DNA of 43,888 nucleotides from Lachnospiraceae bacterium (GTDB lineage: Bacteria; Bacillota; Clostridia; Lachnospirales; Lachnospiraceae), in assembly GCA_030540075.1 (NCBI GenBank), contig JAUNWX010000018.1:1-43888 (forward strand), in the 5' to 3' direction. Every line of letters starts with the position of its first letter. Position 1 is the stretch's first letter. A program made the translations under genes and the position numbers. This document shows, in pieces, positions 35,585 to 43,765 of the stretch. The notes under the pieces were generated by a model. The model was not told the DNA's origin and ran no database searches. It worked only from the letters and a program-made list of their open reading frames with translations.

Positions 35585-36719
35585 AGACATATCCATCCAT
35601 GATACGGCGGGCCGTACGCTGTACTGCAACACCCGGTACCTTCGCATCCGCCATGTTCTCACCCTGCTTCTCGACGGTCGGCACCATGGTCATCACACCG
35701 CTCGGATGCCCGATACGGACGGTGGTCTGTCCAGGCTTCACTGGAGCGACCTGATTGACGATCGTACCATCCAGGAAAGCAGCGGTGGAAACCGAGCTGG
35801 CCGCGGTCAGCGGAATCGCCTTATGGCACTTGAAGACAGAGATCACACGGGCACAGACGTCCATCCTGTCTGCATTGACCTCTTTCCCCTCGATATCCGT
35901 AAAGCCGACCGGACTGGTCACGAAGCCGACCTTCGGAACGCCCGGCTGATAATCAGTGGCATCCTGAAGATCCTTCGCGAAGCCCATCATCACACAGGCG
36001 GTGCCACGGATCTTCTCAAGAAGCTCCATCACCAGGGTGTTGGCATTGATCTCAGACGGAAGCTCCGTGCCCTTCATGCCGATATCCTCGGCACGCACCA
36101 GGACGATCGGGTTCGATACATCGATGATGGTCGCCTCGAGCTTTCCGAAGCCCTGGATATCGAGCGTATCGATCACATGTCCGGTCGGAAGGAGCTTGCC
36201 GGTCTTTGCACCGGCCGGGTTCAGGAAATCGACCTTCAGCTCGGCTGCCGTACCATCGACACCGGCGATCTCACAATCACCATCCTGTGCGAAGGTATGG
36301 GTCTCCGGATCGATCGGTACATCGACATTGATATACTTATCGGTGTTCTTGTTCAGCATGCGAACCGTCGTGACCGGCTCCTTAATCTCGACCATGCCCT
36401 CTTCGACCGCGAATGCCGGAACCGCAGCGGTCATGTTGCCGCAGTTCGACTTATAGTCCACCTGCTCCTTGCCGACGATGACCTGGCCGACCAGATACTC
36501 GATGTCGACATTCGGCTCCTCGGACTTCCAGATGACGACGATCTTGTTGTTGGAGGATACGGTGCCGCCCATACCATCGATCTGCTTCGGGTCCGGGCAC
36601 CCCATCGTCTGCAGGAAGATCTGATCCCACTCGGCTCTGTCCGCCGGGAGATCCTCCTTCTTAAAGAGGCATCCCTTCGAGGTGCCACCACGCATAAATA
36701 CCGTCTTGAATTTTCTCAT
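35571..36719 (-). CDS. PrpF-family isomerase (aconitate/methylaconitate isomerase or 4-oxalomesaconate tautomerase)
   Basis: This 382-residue protein has the PrpF diaminopimelate-epimerase-like fold: FMRGGTSKGCLF near residue 8, GMGGTVSSNNK, and the catalytic-site SNCGN with Cys92. PrpF enzymes shift double bonds in tricarboxylic acids: 2-methylaconitate and aconitate isomerase, or 4-oxalomesaconate tautomerase. Isomerising trans- to cis-aconitate would feed the aconitases here; the coupled RraA-type gene equally recalls the tautomerase-aldolase pair of gallate breakdown. The start at 36719 follows AAAGGAGCGAATC. Confidence 0.88.
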   Translation of the reverse strand: MRKFKTVFMRGGTSKGCLFKKEDLPADRAEWDQIFLQTMGCPDPKQIDGMGGTVSSNNKIVVIWKSEEPNVDIEYLVGQVIVGKEQVDYKSNCGNMTAAVPAFAVEEGMVEIKEPVTTVRMLNKNTDKYINVDVPIDPETHTFAQDGDCEIAGVDGTAAELKVDFLNPAGAKTGKLLPTGHVIDTLDIQGFGKLEATIIDVSNPIVLVRAEDIGMKGTELPSEINANTLVMELLEKIRGTACVMMGFAKDLQDATDYQPGVPKVGFVTSPVGFTDIEGKEVNADRMDVCARVISVFKCHKAIPLTAASSVSTAAFLDGTIVNQVAPVKPGQTTVRIGHPSGVMTMVPTVEKQGENMADAKVPGVAVQRTARRIMDGYVYVRN

Positions 36720-36754
36720 GATTCGCTCCTTTATGATGTACGTAACACTTGATG

Positions 36755-36790
36755 TAAAGAACCGCATCCTCCGATGTCGAAGGATGCGGT
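36755..36790 (-). terminator. Hairpin/terminator between the 36820 dehydrogenase gene and prpF-like gene
   Basis: A perfect 10-bp stem ACCGCATCCT (36761-36770) with AGGATGCGGT (36781-36790); on the minus strand TTCTTT follows, a weak T tract. Some read-through into the prpF-like gene is likely, as no promoter is seen after it. Confidence 0.65.
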
Positions 36791-36819
36791 CGAGATTTCA
36801 TATTTCAAAGTGCAGCGAA

Positions 36820-37995
36820 TTACTTCTCCAGACCCTGGATGGTTTCGATGAGGTAATCGGTAAACTCGGCTGCGGATGCATCCTTGGTCTCGGTGGTCAG
36901 TACGACCTTACGCTCGGTCACGGTGCAGATCTCGAGGGCCTGATCCAGGATCGCCTTCCGATCACCATAACCGATATGTGCCATCATCTCGCCCATCGCA
37001 CGGATGAGGGAGCATGGATTTGCATAGTTTCCGCGGCCATGGCTCATAAGATATGGTGCAGTACCATGGATCGCCTCGAAGAGTGCGTACTGGTTACCGA
37101 TGTTGGAGCTGGATGCAGTACCGAGACCACCCTGAAGCTCGGCTGCGACATCGGTTACGATATCACCGTAGAGGTTTGGAAGCACCACCACCTGGATACC
37201 GGCGTTGAACTCCGGATCGGTCATCTTCGCTGCCATCGCATCGACGAGTCTGTCCTGTACCTCGATCTCCGGATACTCCTCTGCACCGATGCGGTGAACG
37301 GTCTTCAGGAAGTTACCATCTGCCAGCTTTACGATGTTGGACTTCGTTACGACGGTCACGTTGGTCTTGCCATTCTTACGTGCAAACTCGAACGCGGCAC
37401 GTGCGATACGCTCTGCGCCCGGCTTCGTGCAGACCTTGAAATCTACGCCGAGGTCCTCATTGACCTCGATACCCTTGTTGCCCCAGATGTACTCACCCTC
37501 GATGTTCTCGCGGAAGAAGGTCCAGTCGATGCCCTTATCCGGCATCTTGATCGGACGTACGGCTGCGAAGAGGTTGAGACCTCTGCGAAGCAGGGAGTTT
37601 GCGGATACGAGGTTTGGATATGGATCACCAGGTCTCGGCGTTACGAACGGGCCCTTCACGAGTACGTCACACTTCTTGCACTCCTCCATGACATCTGCCG
37701 GAAGAGACTCCATAAGCTCGGATCTGCGCTCGATGGTCATGCCCGGGATCTCATGAAGATCGACACGACCGGAGGCGATCTCCTCCTTCAGAAGCTCATT
37801 TACGACACGAACTGCCTGCTCCATGATGATCGGGCCGATACCATCACCCGGCAAGATGCCGACCTTGATATGTGAAAGCTTCGAGAAGTCCTTCACCTCA
37901 CTGTCCTTCTTCATCGCCTCGATGCGTGCATTCTCATTACGGATCAGCTCACCAAACTTCGCCTCCGCTGCCTTGATCTGCTCTTCTGTAATCAT
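36820..37995 (-). CDS. Isocitrate/isopropylmalate dehydrogenase family protein (second paralogue)
   Basis: This 391-residue enzyme is a diverged member of the beta-decarboxylating dehydrogenase family. GILPGDGIGPIIME begins the domain at about 46 after a helical N-terminal extension. The substrate region reads NSLLRRGLNLFAAVRPI and the usual RENTEDxYAG is altered to FFRENIEGEYIWGNKG. LPNLYGDIVTDVAAELQGG and FEAIHGTAPY are conserved. The changed motif suggests a substrate or cofactor different from the enzyme at 28967-30016; isocitrate is still possible. The start at 37995 (ATG) follows AAGGAGAGAAAG; a GTG six codons earlier is less likely. It heads a likely unit with the prpF-, rraA- and AEC-type genes. 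Confidence 0.87.
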   Translation of the reverse strand: MITEEQIKAAEAKFGELIRNENARIEAMKKDSEVKDFSKLSHIKVGILPGDGIGPIIMEQAVRVVNELLKEEIASGRVDLHEIPGMTIERRSELMESLPADVMEECKKCDVLVKGPFVTPRPGDPYPNLVSANSLLRRGLNLFAAVRPIKMPDKGIDWTFFRENIEGEYIWGNKGIEVNEDLGVDFKVCTKPGAERIARAAFEFARKNGKTNVTVVTKSNIVKLADGNFLKTVHRIGAEEYPEIEVQDRLVDAMAAKMTDPEFNAGIQVVVLPNLYGDIVTDVAAELQGGLGTASSSNIGNQYALFEAIHGTAPYLMSHGRGNYANPCSLIRAMGEMMAHIGYGDRKAILDQALEICTVTERKVVLTTETKDASAAEFTDYLIETIQGLEK

Positions 37996-38089
37996 CTTTC
38001 TCTCCTTTTCCACCGCCCTGAACGGTGCTCTACAGTATTCATACCCGAATGCCCCACGCGCTTTTCGTGTGCATTCCTTCTATAATGAA

Positions 38090-38118
38090 AGTATATCGGT
38101 GATGAGCTATATAGTAAA
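38090..38118 (-). promoter_or_regulatory. Promoter of the 36820 dehydrogenase gene with shared AT-rich box
   Basis: On the minus strand -35 TTTACT (38113-38118), 17-bp spacer, -10 TATACT (38090-38095). The upstream sequence CCATATATTTTTATATATAT runs straight into the -35. It is the third case of the box found at 24965 and 32753. Confidence 0.65.
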
Positions 38119-38269
38119 ATATATATAAAAATATATGGCTCATACGATGTTTTCTATGTAGATTCATTAAAACGAATACGACATGCCATGATTCATCCAG
38201 CATCGTTTCCATGTGCGGAGTAGTGGGAGCATACAGTCAGATGACTTCTGTTCTTAGCCCCGCAGACGC

Positions 38270-39145
38270 TCATCCCTGGATCTTTACATGCTTTTCCACA
38301 TACCGGATCAGTTCATCCACCACCACCCGACGGTTTTTCTCCTTCTTATAGATAAACCAGCTGTCTCTCGTGATCTGCTTTCCATCCATCGTGAGAAGTG
38401 GTGTCAGCGTCAGATGATATTCATTGACGAAATTATCCGGCAGGAAGCAGAGAAGGTACCTGTTTCCTGCGGCAATGCTTCGGAATGCAAATTCGATGTA
38501 GCCCGCGTCCTCTGCCGGCTCCGGCAGCTTCGTGCCGAAACGCTCCATCCACCACGCTTCGATCTTCCCGATGGTTTTCTCATTGGTCTGATAGGCCACC
38601 TGCTCCATCGACGGCAGCGCATCGAGCTCCACCGGATCCCGCGTCACGCAGTACACCGCCGTATGACCCACCAGCTCATGATAGACCCCCGTCGTATAAT
38701 CCGAGCGGATAAAGGCCGCATCGAGCTTCCCCTCCATCAGCATCTCATACAGATAATTGCTCTGCTTATTGATGACCCGGACACTGATGTTCGGATGCGC
38801 CGCGGTAAACGGATTCAGCACATCATAAAGCGAGTACTTCGTATAGGTATACGCTGACCCAAGAAGAATCGTCTCCTTGTGTTCCTCCCGAAGCTTTCGA
38901 AGTCCCTCCTGCGTCTCGTTTTCCAGCTGCAGATACTTTTCCGCCATCTGAAACAGGAACTCGCCCTCCTTCGTGAACGTCACTCCCTGTGGTGTCCGCT
39001 CTACGATCCGGCACTCGAGCTCCTGCTCCATCGACTGCAGCCGCTTCGTGATCGCCGACTGCGACTTGTAGAGAATCCCCGAAACCTTCGTGATGCTCGG
39101 ATTCTGGTGCAGCTCATAGATGATCTTCCAGTCACTGTCCCGCAT
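38270..39145 (-). CDS. LysR-type transcriptional regulator 3
   Basis: This 291-residue regulator begins MRDSDWKIIYELHQNPSITK, with the recognition helix in YKSQSAITKRLQSMEQEL; the effector domain follows from about 90 (ILLGSAYTYTKYSLYDVL). The start at 39145 follows GGAGGTTTTTT; the ORF's upstream in-frame codons lie in the hairpin. Its ribosome binding site is buried in the 3' arm of the aconitase terminator (39148-39195), so translation from read-through mRNA should be poor. It sits between the aconitase and the dehydrogenase at 36820 and probably controls one or both. Confidence 0.9.
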   Translation of the reverse strand: MRDSDWKIIYELHQNPSITKVSGILYKSQSAITKRLQSMEQELECRIVERTPQGVTFTKEGEFLFQMAEKYLQLENETQEGLRKLREEHKETILLGSAYTYTKYSLYDVLNPFTAAHPNISVRVINKQSNYLYEMLMEGKLDAAFIRSDYTTGVYHELVGHTAVYCVTRDPVELDALPSMEQVAYQTNEKTIGKIEAWWMERFGTKLPEPAEDAGYIEFAFRSIAAGNRYLLCFLPDNFVNEYHLTLTPLLTMDGKQITRDSWFIYKKEKNRRVVVDELIRYVEKHVKIQG

Positions 39146-39147
39146 AA

Positions 39148-39195
39148 AAAACCTCCTTCGTGATGTCTTTATCATACCATCACGAGGGAGGTTTT
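39148..39195 (-). terminator. Aconitase terminator whose 3' arm contains the LysR 3 ribosome binding site
   Basis: An 18-bp stem, 39178-39195 with 39148-39165, with one G-T pair and a 12-nt loop, followed by T on the minus strand. The Shine-Dalgarno AGGAGG of LysR 3 (complement of 39152-39157) is fully paired and the start codon lies three bases past the stem. Confidence 0.85.
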
Positions 39196-39259
39196 CCTCA
39201 TACTATTATGCTGATTTGAATCATCTGATTTCTTCTATCGGCCCAGCATTATGCCCTCT

Positions 39260-41242
39260 TTACTTCTCGAGGTCCTCTGCCTTGAGCACACCCATCTCGA
39301 CGAGCTGCTGCTTCAGGTAGCGGAGCTGTCCACCGGCGAGCACGACGGCGGTCTCTGCATCAGAAAGCTCGAGGCGGCACTTGAAGCTGAAATCCTTCGT
39401 CACATCGCGTACGATCACCTCACGTGTCGGAATCTGCGTGGTGAAATCATTGATGGCCAGCTCGTCCATCTGATCGAGCTTATCGTAGTCTGCCGGATCC
39501 TCGAAAATCATCGGTACGATGCCATGATTGATGAGGTTACCCTTATGGATACGAGCGATGCTCTTTGCGATGACTACCTTTACGCCGAGGTACATCGGAT
39601 TAATGGCGGCATGCTCACGGGAGGATCCCTGACCATAGTTCTCACCGCCGACAATGATGGACTTTACAAGCTCTCTTGCACGCTCAGAGAAGCTCGGATC
39701 ATAACGATTGTAGCAGTACTTTGACATCAGCGGGATGTTTGAACGCATGGAGGAGAACTCGGCGCCGGCCGGTGTGATATCATCGGTCGAAATATTGTCC
39801 CCAGCCTTCAGTGAGATCCTCACCTGAAGGTTCTTCTCCGGCTTCTCCGGAACCGGCAGGAATGCGATGTTCGGTCCCTTCAGCACCTTAACCTTTTCTC
39901 TTTCCTCTTCCGGAAGCGGTGGAATGATCATCGCATCATCGACGATGTAGTGTACCGGCTCCTGGATCGCAGCGAGCTTTTCCACATCTGCGCCCATGAT
40001 TTCCTCTGCCGTTGCAAAGGTGCCCTTGATCGCCGTGGCGGCTGCGGTCTCCGGCGAAACGAGATAAATATTGGCATTCGGTGAACCTGCACGGCCACGG
40101 AAGTTACGGTTCGAGGTACGCACTGCGACACCATTCGTCGGCGGCACCTGGCCGATGGCACAGCATGGTCCACAGCTCAGCTCCAGGATACGCACACCGG
40201 CATCGATCAGCATGTCGAGATAACCATCCTTCAGAAGCTGCTTATAGATCTGCTTGCTGGCAATACCTGCTGTGCACTGCAGATTCTCACTGACATGACG
40301 TCCCTGCATGACGAGCGCTGCCTTCGCGAAATCGCTATAGGAGCCGTTGGTGCAGGAGCCCATGAAGACCTGCTGCACGACCGGATGCTCCTCGAGTGTG
40401 CTCATCGGTACGACATTATCCGGCTGATGTGGCAGGGCGATGAGCGGCTCGAGGCTGCTGAGGTCGAGGTTCATCTCCTCATCGTACTCGGCATCCGCAT
40501 CCGGAAGGAACTCGGTATACTGGTCACCACGCTCCTGTGCCTCCATAAAGGCCTTGACGACTTCGTCGGCCGGGAAGATCGAGGTGGTGGCACCCATCTC
40601 GGCACCCATGTTGGCGATGGTGAGACGCTCCGGGACAGACAGGGTCTTCACGCCCTCGCCCACATACTCGAAGACCTTCCCGAGACCACCCTTGATGGTG
40701 ACGCGGCGAAGCATCTCGAGGACGACTTCCTTTGCGTTCACGCCGGCCTTCAGCTTGCCCGTAAGGTTCACCTTTACGACCTTTGGCATCGTGAGACGCA
40801 TCGGCACACCCGCCATCGCGGTCGTGATATCCATACCGCCGACGCCGATGGACAGCATGCCGACGGCACCGCCCGATGGGGTATGGCTGTCGCCACCCAT
40901 CAGAAGCTCACCCGGGGTTGCAAAACGAGAGGTCTGCACCATATGACAGATACCGTTTCCCGGTCTCGATACATACACACCGGTCTTCTCTGCGATGGTC
41001 CTAAGATAATTATGATCGTCCGGTGTCTTGAAATCGATGTACAGCAGATTGTGATCGAGATGCGACACCGAGGTCTTCACCTGTGTCGGGATGCCCAGCT
41101 GCTCGAAGCCGAGATAGGTCATGACCGCATTGATATCGTGCGTCAGGGTCTGATCGACCTTTACAAATACATCCTCACCCGGTACCATCGAACCCTTCAC
41201 CATGTGGGAACGGATGATTTTTCTCGTTAATGAATCGCCCAT
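39260..41242 (-). CDS. acnA: Aconitate hydratase (short clostridial type)
   Basis: This 660-residue Fe-S enzyme interconverts citrate, cis-aconitate and isocitrate. The cluster cysteines are in GSCTNGSYSD and SCGPCCAIG; GGDSHTPSGGAVGML and the swivel-domain GGENYGQGSSREHAA with its active-site Ser-Arg are conserved. It is shorter than AcnA/AcnB (about 890) and matches the 640-660-residue aconitases of clostridia; homoaconitase or isopropylmalate isomerase activity is less likely because the swivel domain is fused. The start follows AGGAGGTAAAC. It is followed by LysR 3. Confidence 0.93.
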   Translation of the reverse strand: MGDSLTRKIIRSHMVKGSMVPGEDVFVKVDQTLTHDINAVMTYLGFEQLGIPTQVKTSVSHLDHNLLYIDFKTPDDHNYLRTIAEKTGVYVSRPGNGICHMVQTSRFATPGELLMGGDSHTPSGGAVGMLSIGVGGMDITTAMAGVPMRLTMPKVVKVNLTGKLKAGVNAKEVVLEMLRRVTIKGGLGKVFEYVGEGVKTLSVPERLTIANMGAEMGATTSIFPADEVVKAFMEAQERGDQYTEFLPDADAEYDEEMNLDLSSLEPLIALPHQPDNVVPMSTLEEHPVVQQVFMGSCTNGSYSDFAKAALVMQGRHVSENLQCTAGIASKQIYKQLLKDGYLDMLIDAGVRILELSCGPCCAIGQVPPTNGVAVRTSNRNFRGRAGSPNANIYLVSPETAAATAIKGTFATAEEIMGADVEKLAAIQEPVHYIVDDAMIIPPLPEEEREKVKVLKGPNIAFLPVPEKPEKNLQVRISLKAGDNISTDDITPAGAEFSSMRSNIPLMSKYCYNRYDPSFSERARELVKSIIVGGENYGQGSSREHAAINPMYLGVKVVIAKSIARIHKGNLINHGIVPMIFEDPADYDKLDQMDELAINDFTTQIPTREVIVRDVTKDFSFKCRLELSDAETAVVLAGGQLRYLKQQLVEMGVLKAEDLEK

Positions 41243-41442
41243 GTTTACCTCCTGAAATAGACCATGTTTCCATCCACTCTTTTCATGCGGCCGTCTGTCT
41301 TCGGATTGTCTCGCCTATGCGATGCCGGAGGCAGAAAAGAAATAGCTTATATCACGCTCCGTCATGAAAGTGGTTATTTATTTATCATTCTGTACTTCGA
41401 TTGTACTGTGCCGCGCACGTGAAGAGGAAATGCAATAAAGAA

Positions 41443-41473
41443 ATAAGGGCATTCCATTATGGAATGCCCTTAT
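41443..41473 (-). terminator. Terminator of the AAA ATPase gene
   Basis: A perfect 13-bp stem ATAAGGGCATTCC (41443-41455) with its complement (41461-41473), 5-nt loop. On the minus strand TTCTTT follows. It lies 13 nt after the stop. Confidence 0.8.
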
Positions 41474-41486
41474 CTGAATGATTCTT

Positions 41487-42872
41487 TTATTCATAGATTT
41501 CATGCAGAGAAATCAGTTGCAGTGTCTCATCCATGTTTCTGATCTCTCCATATCCGGATCTCGAAAAGAATCCATACTGGTAACAGTGGAGTCCCGTCGC
41601 CTTTACCTGCTCGATTTCCGTTCGAATCATCTCCTCCGTCATCGGTGCCGATCGAAACTTCGCCTCATAAAACGTATATCCATTCGGATCCTCGGTCACC
41701 ACATCGAACTCACCGTTTCGATGCTCCTTCGGTAGATCATAATAGTACTTTCCGATGCGATCAAACGCCGGCTCGATGCGTCCCAGACGATTCTGACGGA
41801 TCAGATACTGCCGACAGATGATTTCGAATCGGTTCGGCACATATTTGCTCTCGAAGTCCTCCCGGATATAGCGTTCATAAAACACATCCGGGTTTAAAAT
41901 ATTCCGCTGCGATGCATAGCGGAAAATATAGCGGTAGTAAAACAGCGACAGATTATCGCTGATGTAGTAGCCCGTCTTCTTTTTGTTATTCTCGTCATTG
42001 ATCGGCGTTTCCTTCGCCACCACATCCATCTGGATCAGACGTTTCAGAACCTCGGCCAATGCAGGCCCGCTCGACACATGTGACTGTGCCTGTATGTCCG
42101 AATACCGGCTGTATCCTCTGGCCAATGCTTCAAATACCTCATTTGCATTCACCATCTTCGATATTTCGGATTGAATATAACCCACGACCTCATTCTCAAG
42201 CCGGGCGCCTGGCTCCACGATCAGCTCCATGAGATTCTCATAAACAGATTTTCTGTCATCCACCTGCTGATTATAGTATGGAATTCCACCAAAAATACTG
42301 AAAATCCGCACCTTATCCTCCGGCGAAAAAGCCGGGTAGAAAAGCTGGGATTCGTAATAATCCATCGGCTTCAGCTCCATCACGAGATGCAGCCGTCCAT
42401 ACAGCGGGTTCGATTTTTCCAGCAGCTTTTCCATGACATCCACATAGGATCCGCAAAGAATGAGCTTCAGCTTCGATGTTTCTTTATATTCATCGATCAG
42501 CGACTGAAGAATGCTGTCCATGCCTTCCACCTTGCTCTGAATATATGGATACTCATCGATGACCAGAATCATCGGTTCCGCACAGGATCGCTCAAACATG
42601 AATCGCAGCGTTTCTTCCATACTGTCAAAGCCAAGCTTCGGCAGTCGCAGACTCTCGGAAATCATCATTCGAAGGCTGTTGACATTATTCTGCTCCGAGG
42701 TCTGTTTACACTCATAGTACACACTCGTGATGCGCGTATCCTCCAGCACCTTCTTGATCAGCACACTTTTCCCGACACGACGACGCCCATACAGCATCAT
42801 CGTTTCCATCCGATCACTGTACAACAGACGCTCGATTCGCTTTCGCTCGTTCTCTCTGCCCAGAAACTGCAT
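41487..42872 (-). CDS. Archaeal-type AAA ATPase with DUF234 C-terminal domain
   Basis: This 461-residue protein has an N-terminal STAND/AAA-like ATPase: Walker A GRRRVGKS (29-36) and Walker B MILVIDEYPYI (101-111, Asp106, Glu107). A winged-helix region follows (about 250-320), then a DUF234-type nuclease-like domain near 345-461 (EFDVVTEDPNGYTFYEAKFR, the E-x-D...E-x-K pattern of a PD-(D/E)XK fold). Such proteins are common in Lachnospiraceae and archaea, often in several copies; the function is unknown. The start at 42872 follows GGAGGGAAAT; the open frame runs 14 codons further upstream into a duplicated segment. Confidence 0.88.
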   Translation of the reverse strand: MQFLGRENERKRIERLLYSDRMETMMLYGRRRVGKSVLIKKVLEDTRITSVYYECKQTSEQNNVNSLRMMISESLRLPKLGFDSMEETLRFMFERSCAEPMILVIDEYPYIQSKVEGMDSILQSLIDEYKETSKLKLILCGSYVDVMEKLLEKSNPLYGRLHLVMELKPMDYYESQLFYPAFSPEDKVRIFSIFGGIPYYNQQVDDRKSVYENLMELIVEPGARLENEVVGYIQSEISKMVNANEVFEALARGYSRYSDIQAQSHVSSGPALAEVLKRLIQMDVVAKETPINDENNKKKTGYYISDNLSLFYYRYIFRYASQRNILNPDVFYERYIREDFESKYVPNRFEIICRQYLIRQNRLGRIEPAFDRIGKYYYDLPKEHRNGEFDVVTEDPNGYTFYEAKFRSAPMTEEMIRTEIEQVKATGLHCYQYGFFSRSGYGEIRNMDETLQLISLHEIYE

Positions 42873-42890
42873 ATTTCCCTCCAGCCACGT

Positions 42891-42997
42891 TTTACTCAGT
42901 TTTACCTGACTCAAGTAGTTCTGACTTAATTCTACATTCGTTCAACTTCTACGTCAAGATTTTACTCCGTTTCATCTGACTCAAGTAGTTCTGACTA
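42891..42997. repeat. Direct duplication at the 5' end of the AAA ATPase gene
   Basis: The 37-nt segment 42891-42927 recurs at 42961-42997 exactly 70 bp away with three mismatches (core CTGACTCAAGTAGTTCTGAC). The first copy lies just ahead of the gene start. Confidence 0.8.
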
Positions 42998-43100
42998 AAC
43001 TCCATATTCACCATTACTACTCTGTTTTTCCAAGATGTCTTTGGTAACAGTTCAGCCGGTTTTTTTAATTCAGCTGATTTTACCGGGGATGTCCATACCG

Positions 43101-43195
43101 GGCGTCTCTTCTTGTTTGCCTGCCCACCCCTATATACATCTTTTATCTTTTTACGTATCGCCCCGCCCCATGCAGGCAAACAAAAAATCGACGCC
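43101..43195. repeat. Stem-flanked G-rich element E1
   Basis: Outer arms GGCGTC (43101-43106) and GACGCC (43190-43195), an internal loop, then TTGTTTGCCTGC (43112-43123) with GCAGGCAAACAA (43172-43183). On the minus strand the interior has GGGGCGGGG and GGGGTGGG separated by an A-rich loop. It matches E2 (43766-43834) in sequence and E3 (43618-43713) in layout. Confidence 0.7.
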
Positions 43196-43203
43196 TGTTT
43201 TAT

Positions 43204-43395
43204 GACGCTGTATCAAAAGAGTAAAAAACAGGAATGATGCTAACGGCAAGAGGGGGCCAAAGATCATAATGCTGTATCAAAACAGCCAAAATGAAAATGA
43301 TGCTAACGGTAAAAGTGTATCTGAAGGTCATGATGCTGCATCAAATCGGAAGAAAATGAAGCTGATGCCAACAGAAACCAAGCGGGATTGAAGGG
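43204..43395. repeat. Three degenerate 64-bp tandem units
   Basis: Units start at 43204, 43268 and 43332. Each opens with a version of GCTGTATCAAAA and has GATGCTAACGG (CTGATGCCAACAG in unit 3) about 30 nt later. The interiors vary. No ORF runs through. Unit 3 begins an inverted repeat (43362-43373 with 43399-43410). Confidence 0.7.
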
Positions 43396-43410
43396 CGTTG
43401 TTGGCATCAG
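43362..43410. repeat. Inverted repeat CTGATGCCAACA / TGTTGGCATCAG
   Basis: A perfect 12-bp inverted repeat with a 25-nt loop, using the conserved core of the 64-bp units. No T tract follows on either strand, so it is not an obvious terminator. Confidence 0.65.
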
Positions 43411-43617
43411 AGAAGAAATATGCCCAGATGATGCCGCATTTTTTCGAGACTGCCCAGTCATCATCATGAGAAAACTTAAAATAGATTCAGCGTAGGCATG
43501 CCGGGTGCTGAAAACCATCATCATGACGCTCCAATGTCATATGGAATTTGCGAGTGCAGGCACGTTGAACTGAAAAATCCGCCATCATGCCTATGGCGAG
43601 GGACTTCCGGTTAGCCA

Positions 43618-43713
43618 GAAGTTTGAGGGCTCCTCATGAGCGGGGTGGGACCAAAACATACAAACAACCACGAATTCTATGGGGCGGGCGAATGAGGAGC
43701 AGTCTCAAACTTC
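43618..43713. repeat. Stem-flanked G-rich element E3
   Basis: GAAGTTTGAG (43618-43627) pairs with CTCAAACTTC (43704-43713) and CTCCTCAT (43630-43637) with ATGAGGAG (43692-43699). The interior has GGGGTGGG (43642-43649) and GGGGCGGG (43681-43688) around a 31-nt A-rich loop. The arms differ completely from E1 and E2 but the G boxes are the same. Confidence 0.7.
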
Positions 43714-43765
43714 ACAAAAAACATGGGTGACTGATTTTGTTACTATCTTTGACAGGCATCTCTTT

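Noticed and set aside
42949-43179. A 76-codon minus-strand frame upstream of the AAA ATPase
   Set aside because: It overlaps E1 and the 70-bp duplication, has no ribosome binding site and no recognisable domain.
43204-43395. CRISPR array
   Set aside because: The period is 64, the repeated parts are short and degenerate, there are only three units, and no cas genes are present.
43303-43524. A 73-codon minus-strand frame in the repeat region
   Set aside because: It runs across the 64-bp units and an inverted repeat without codon bias or a ribosome binding site.
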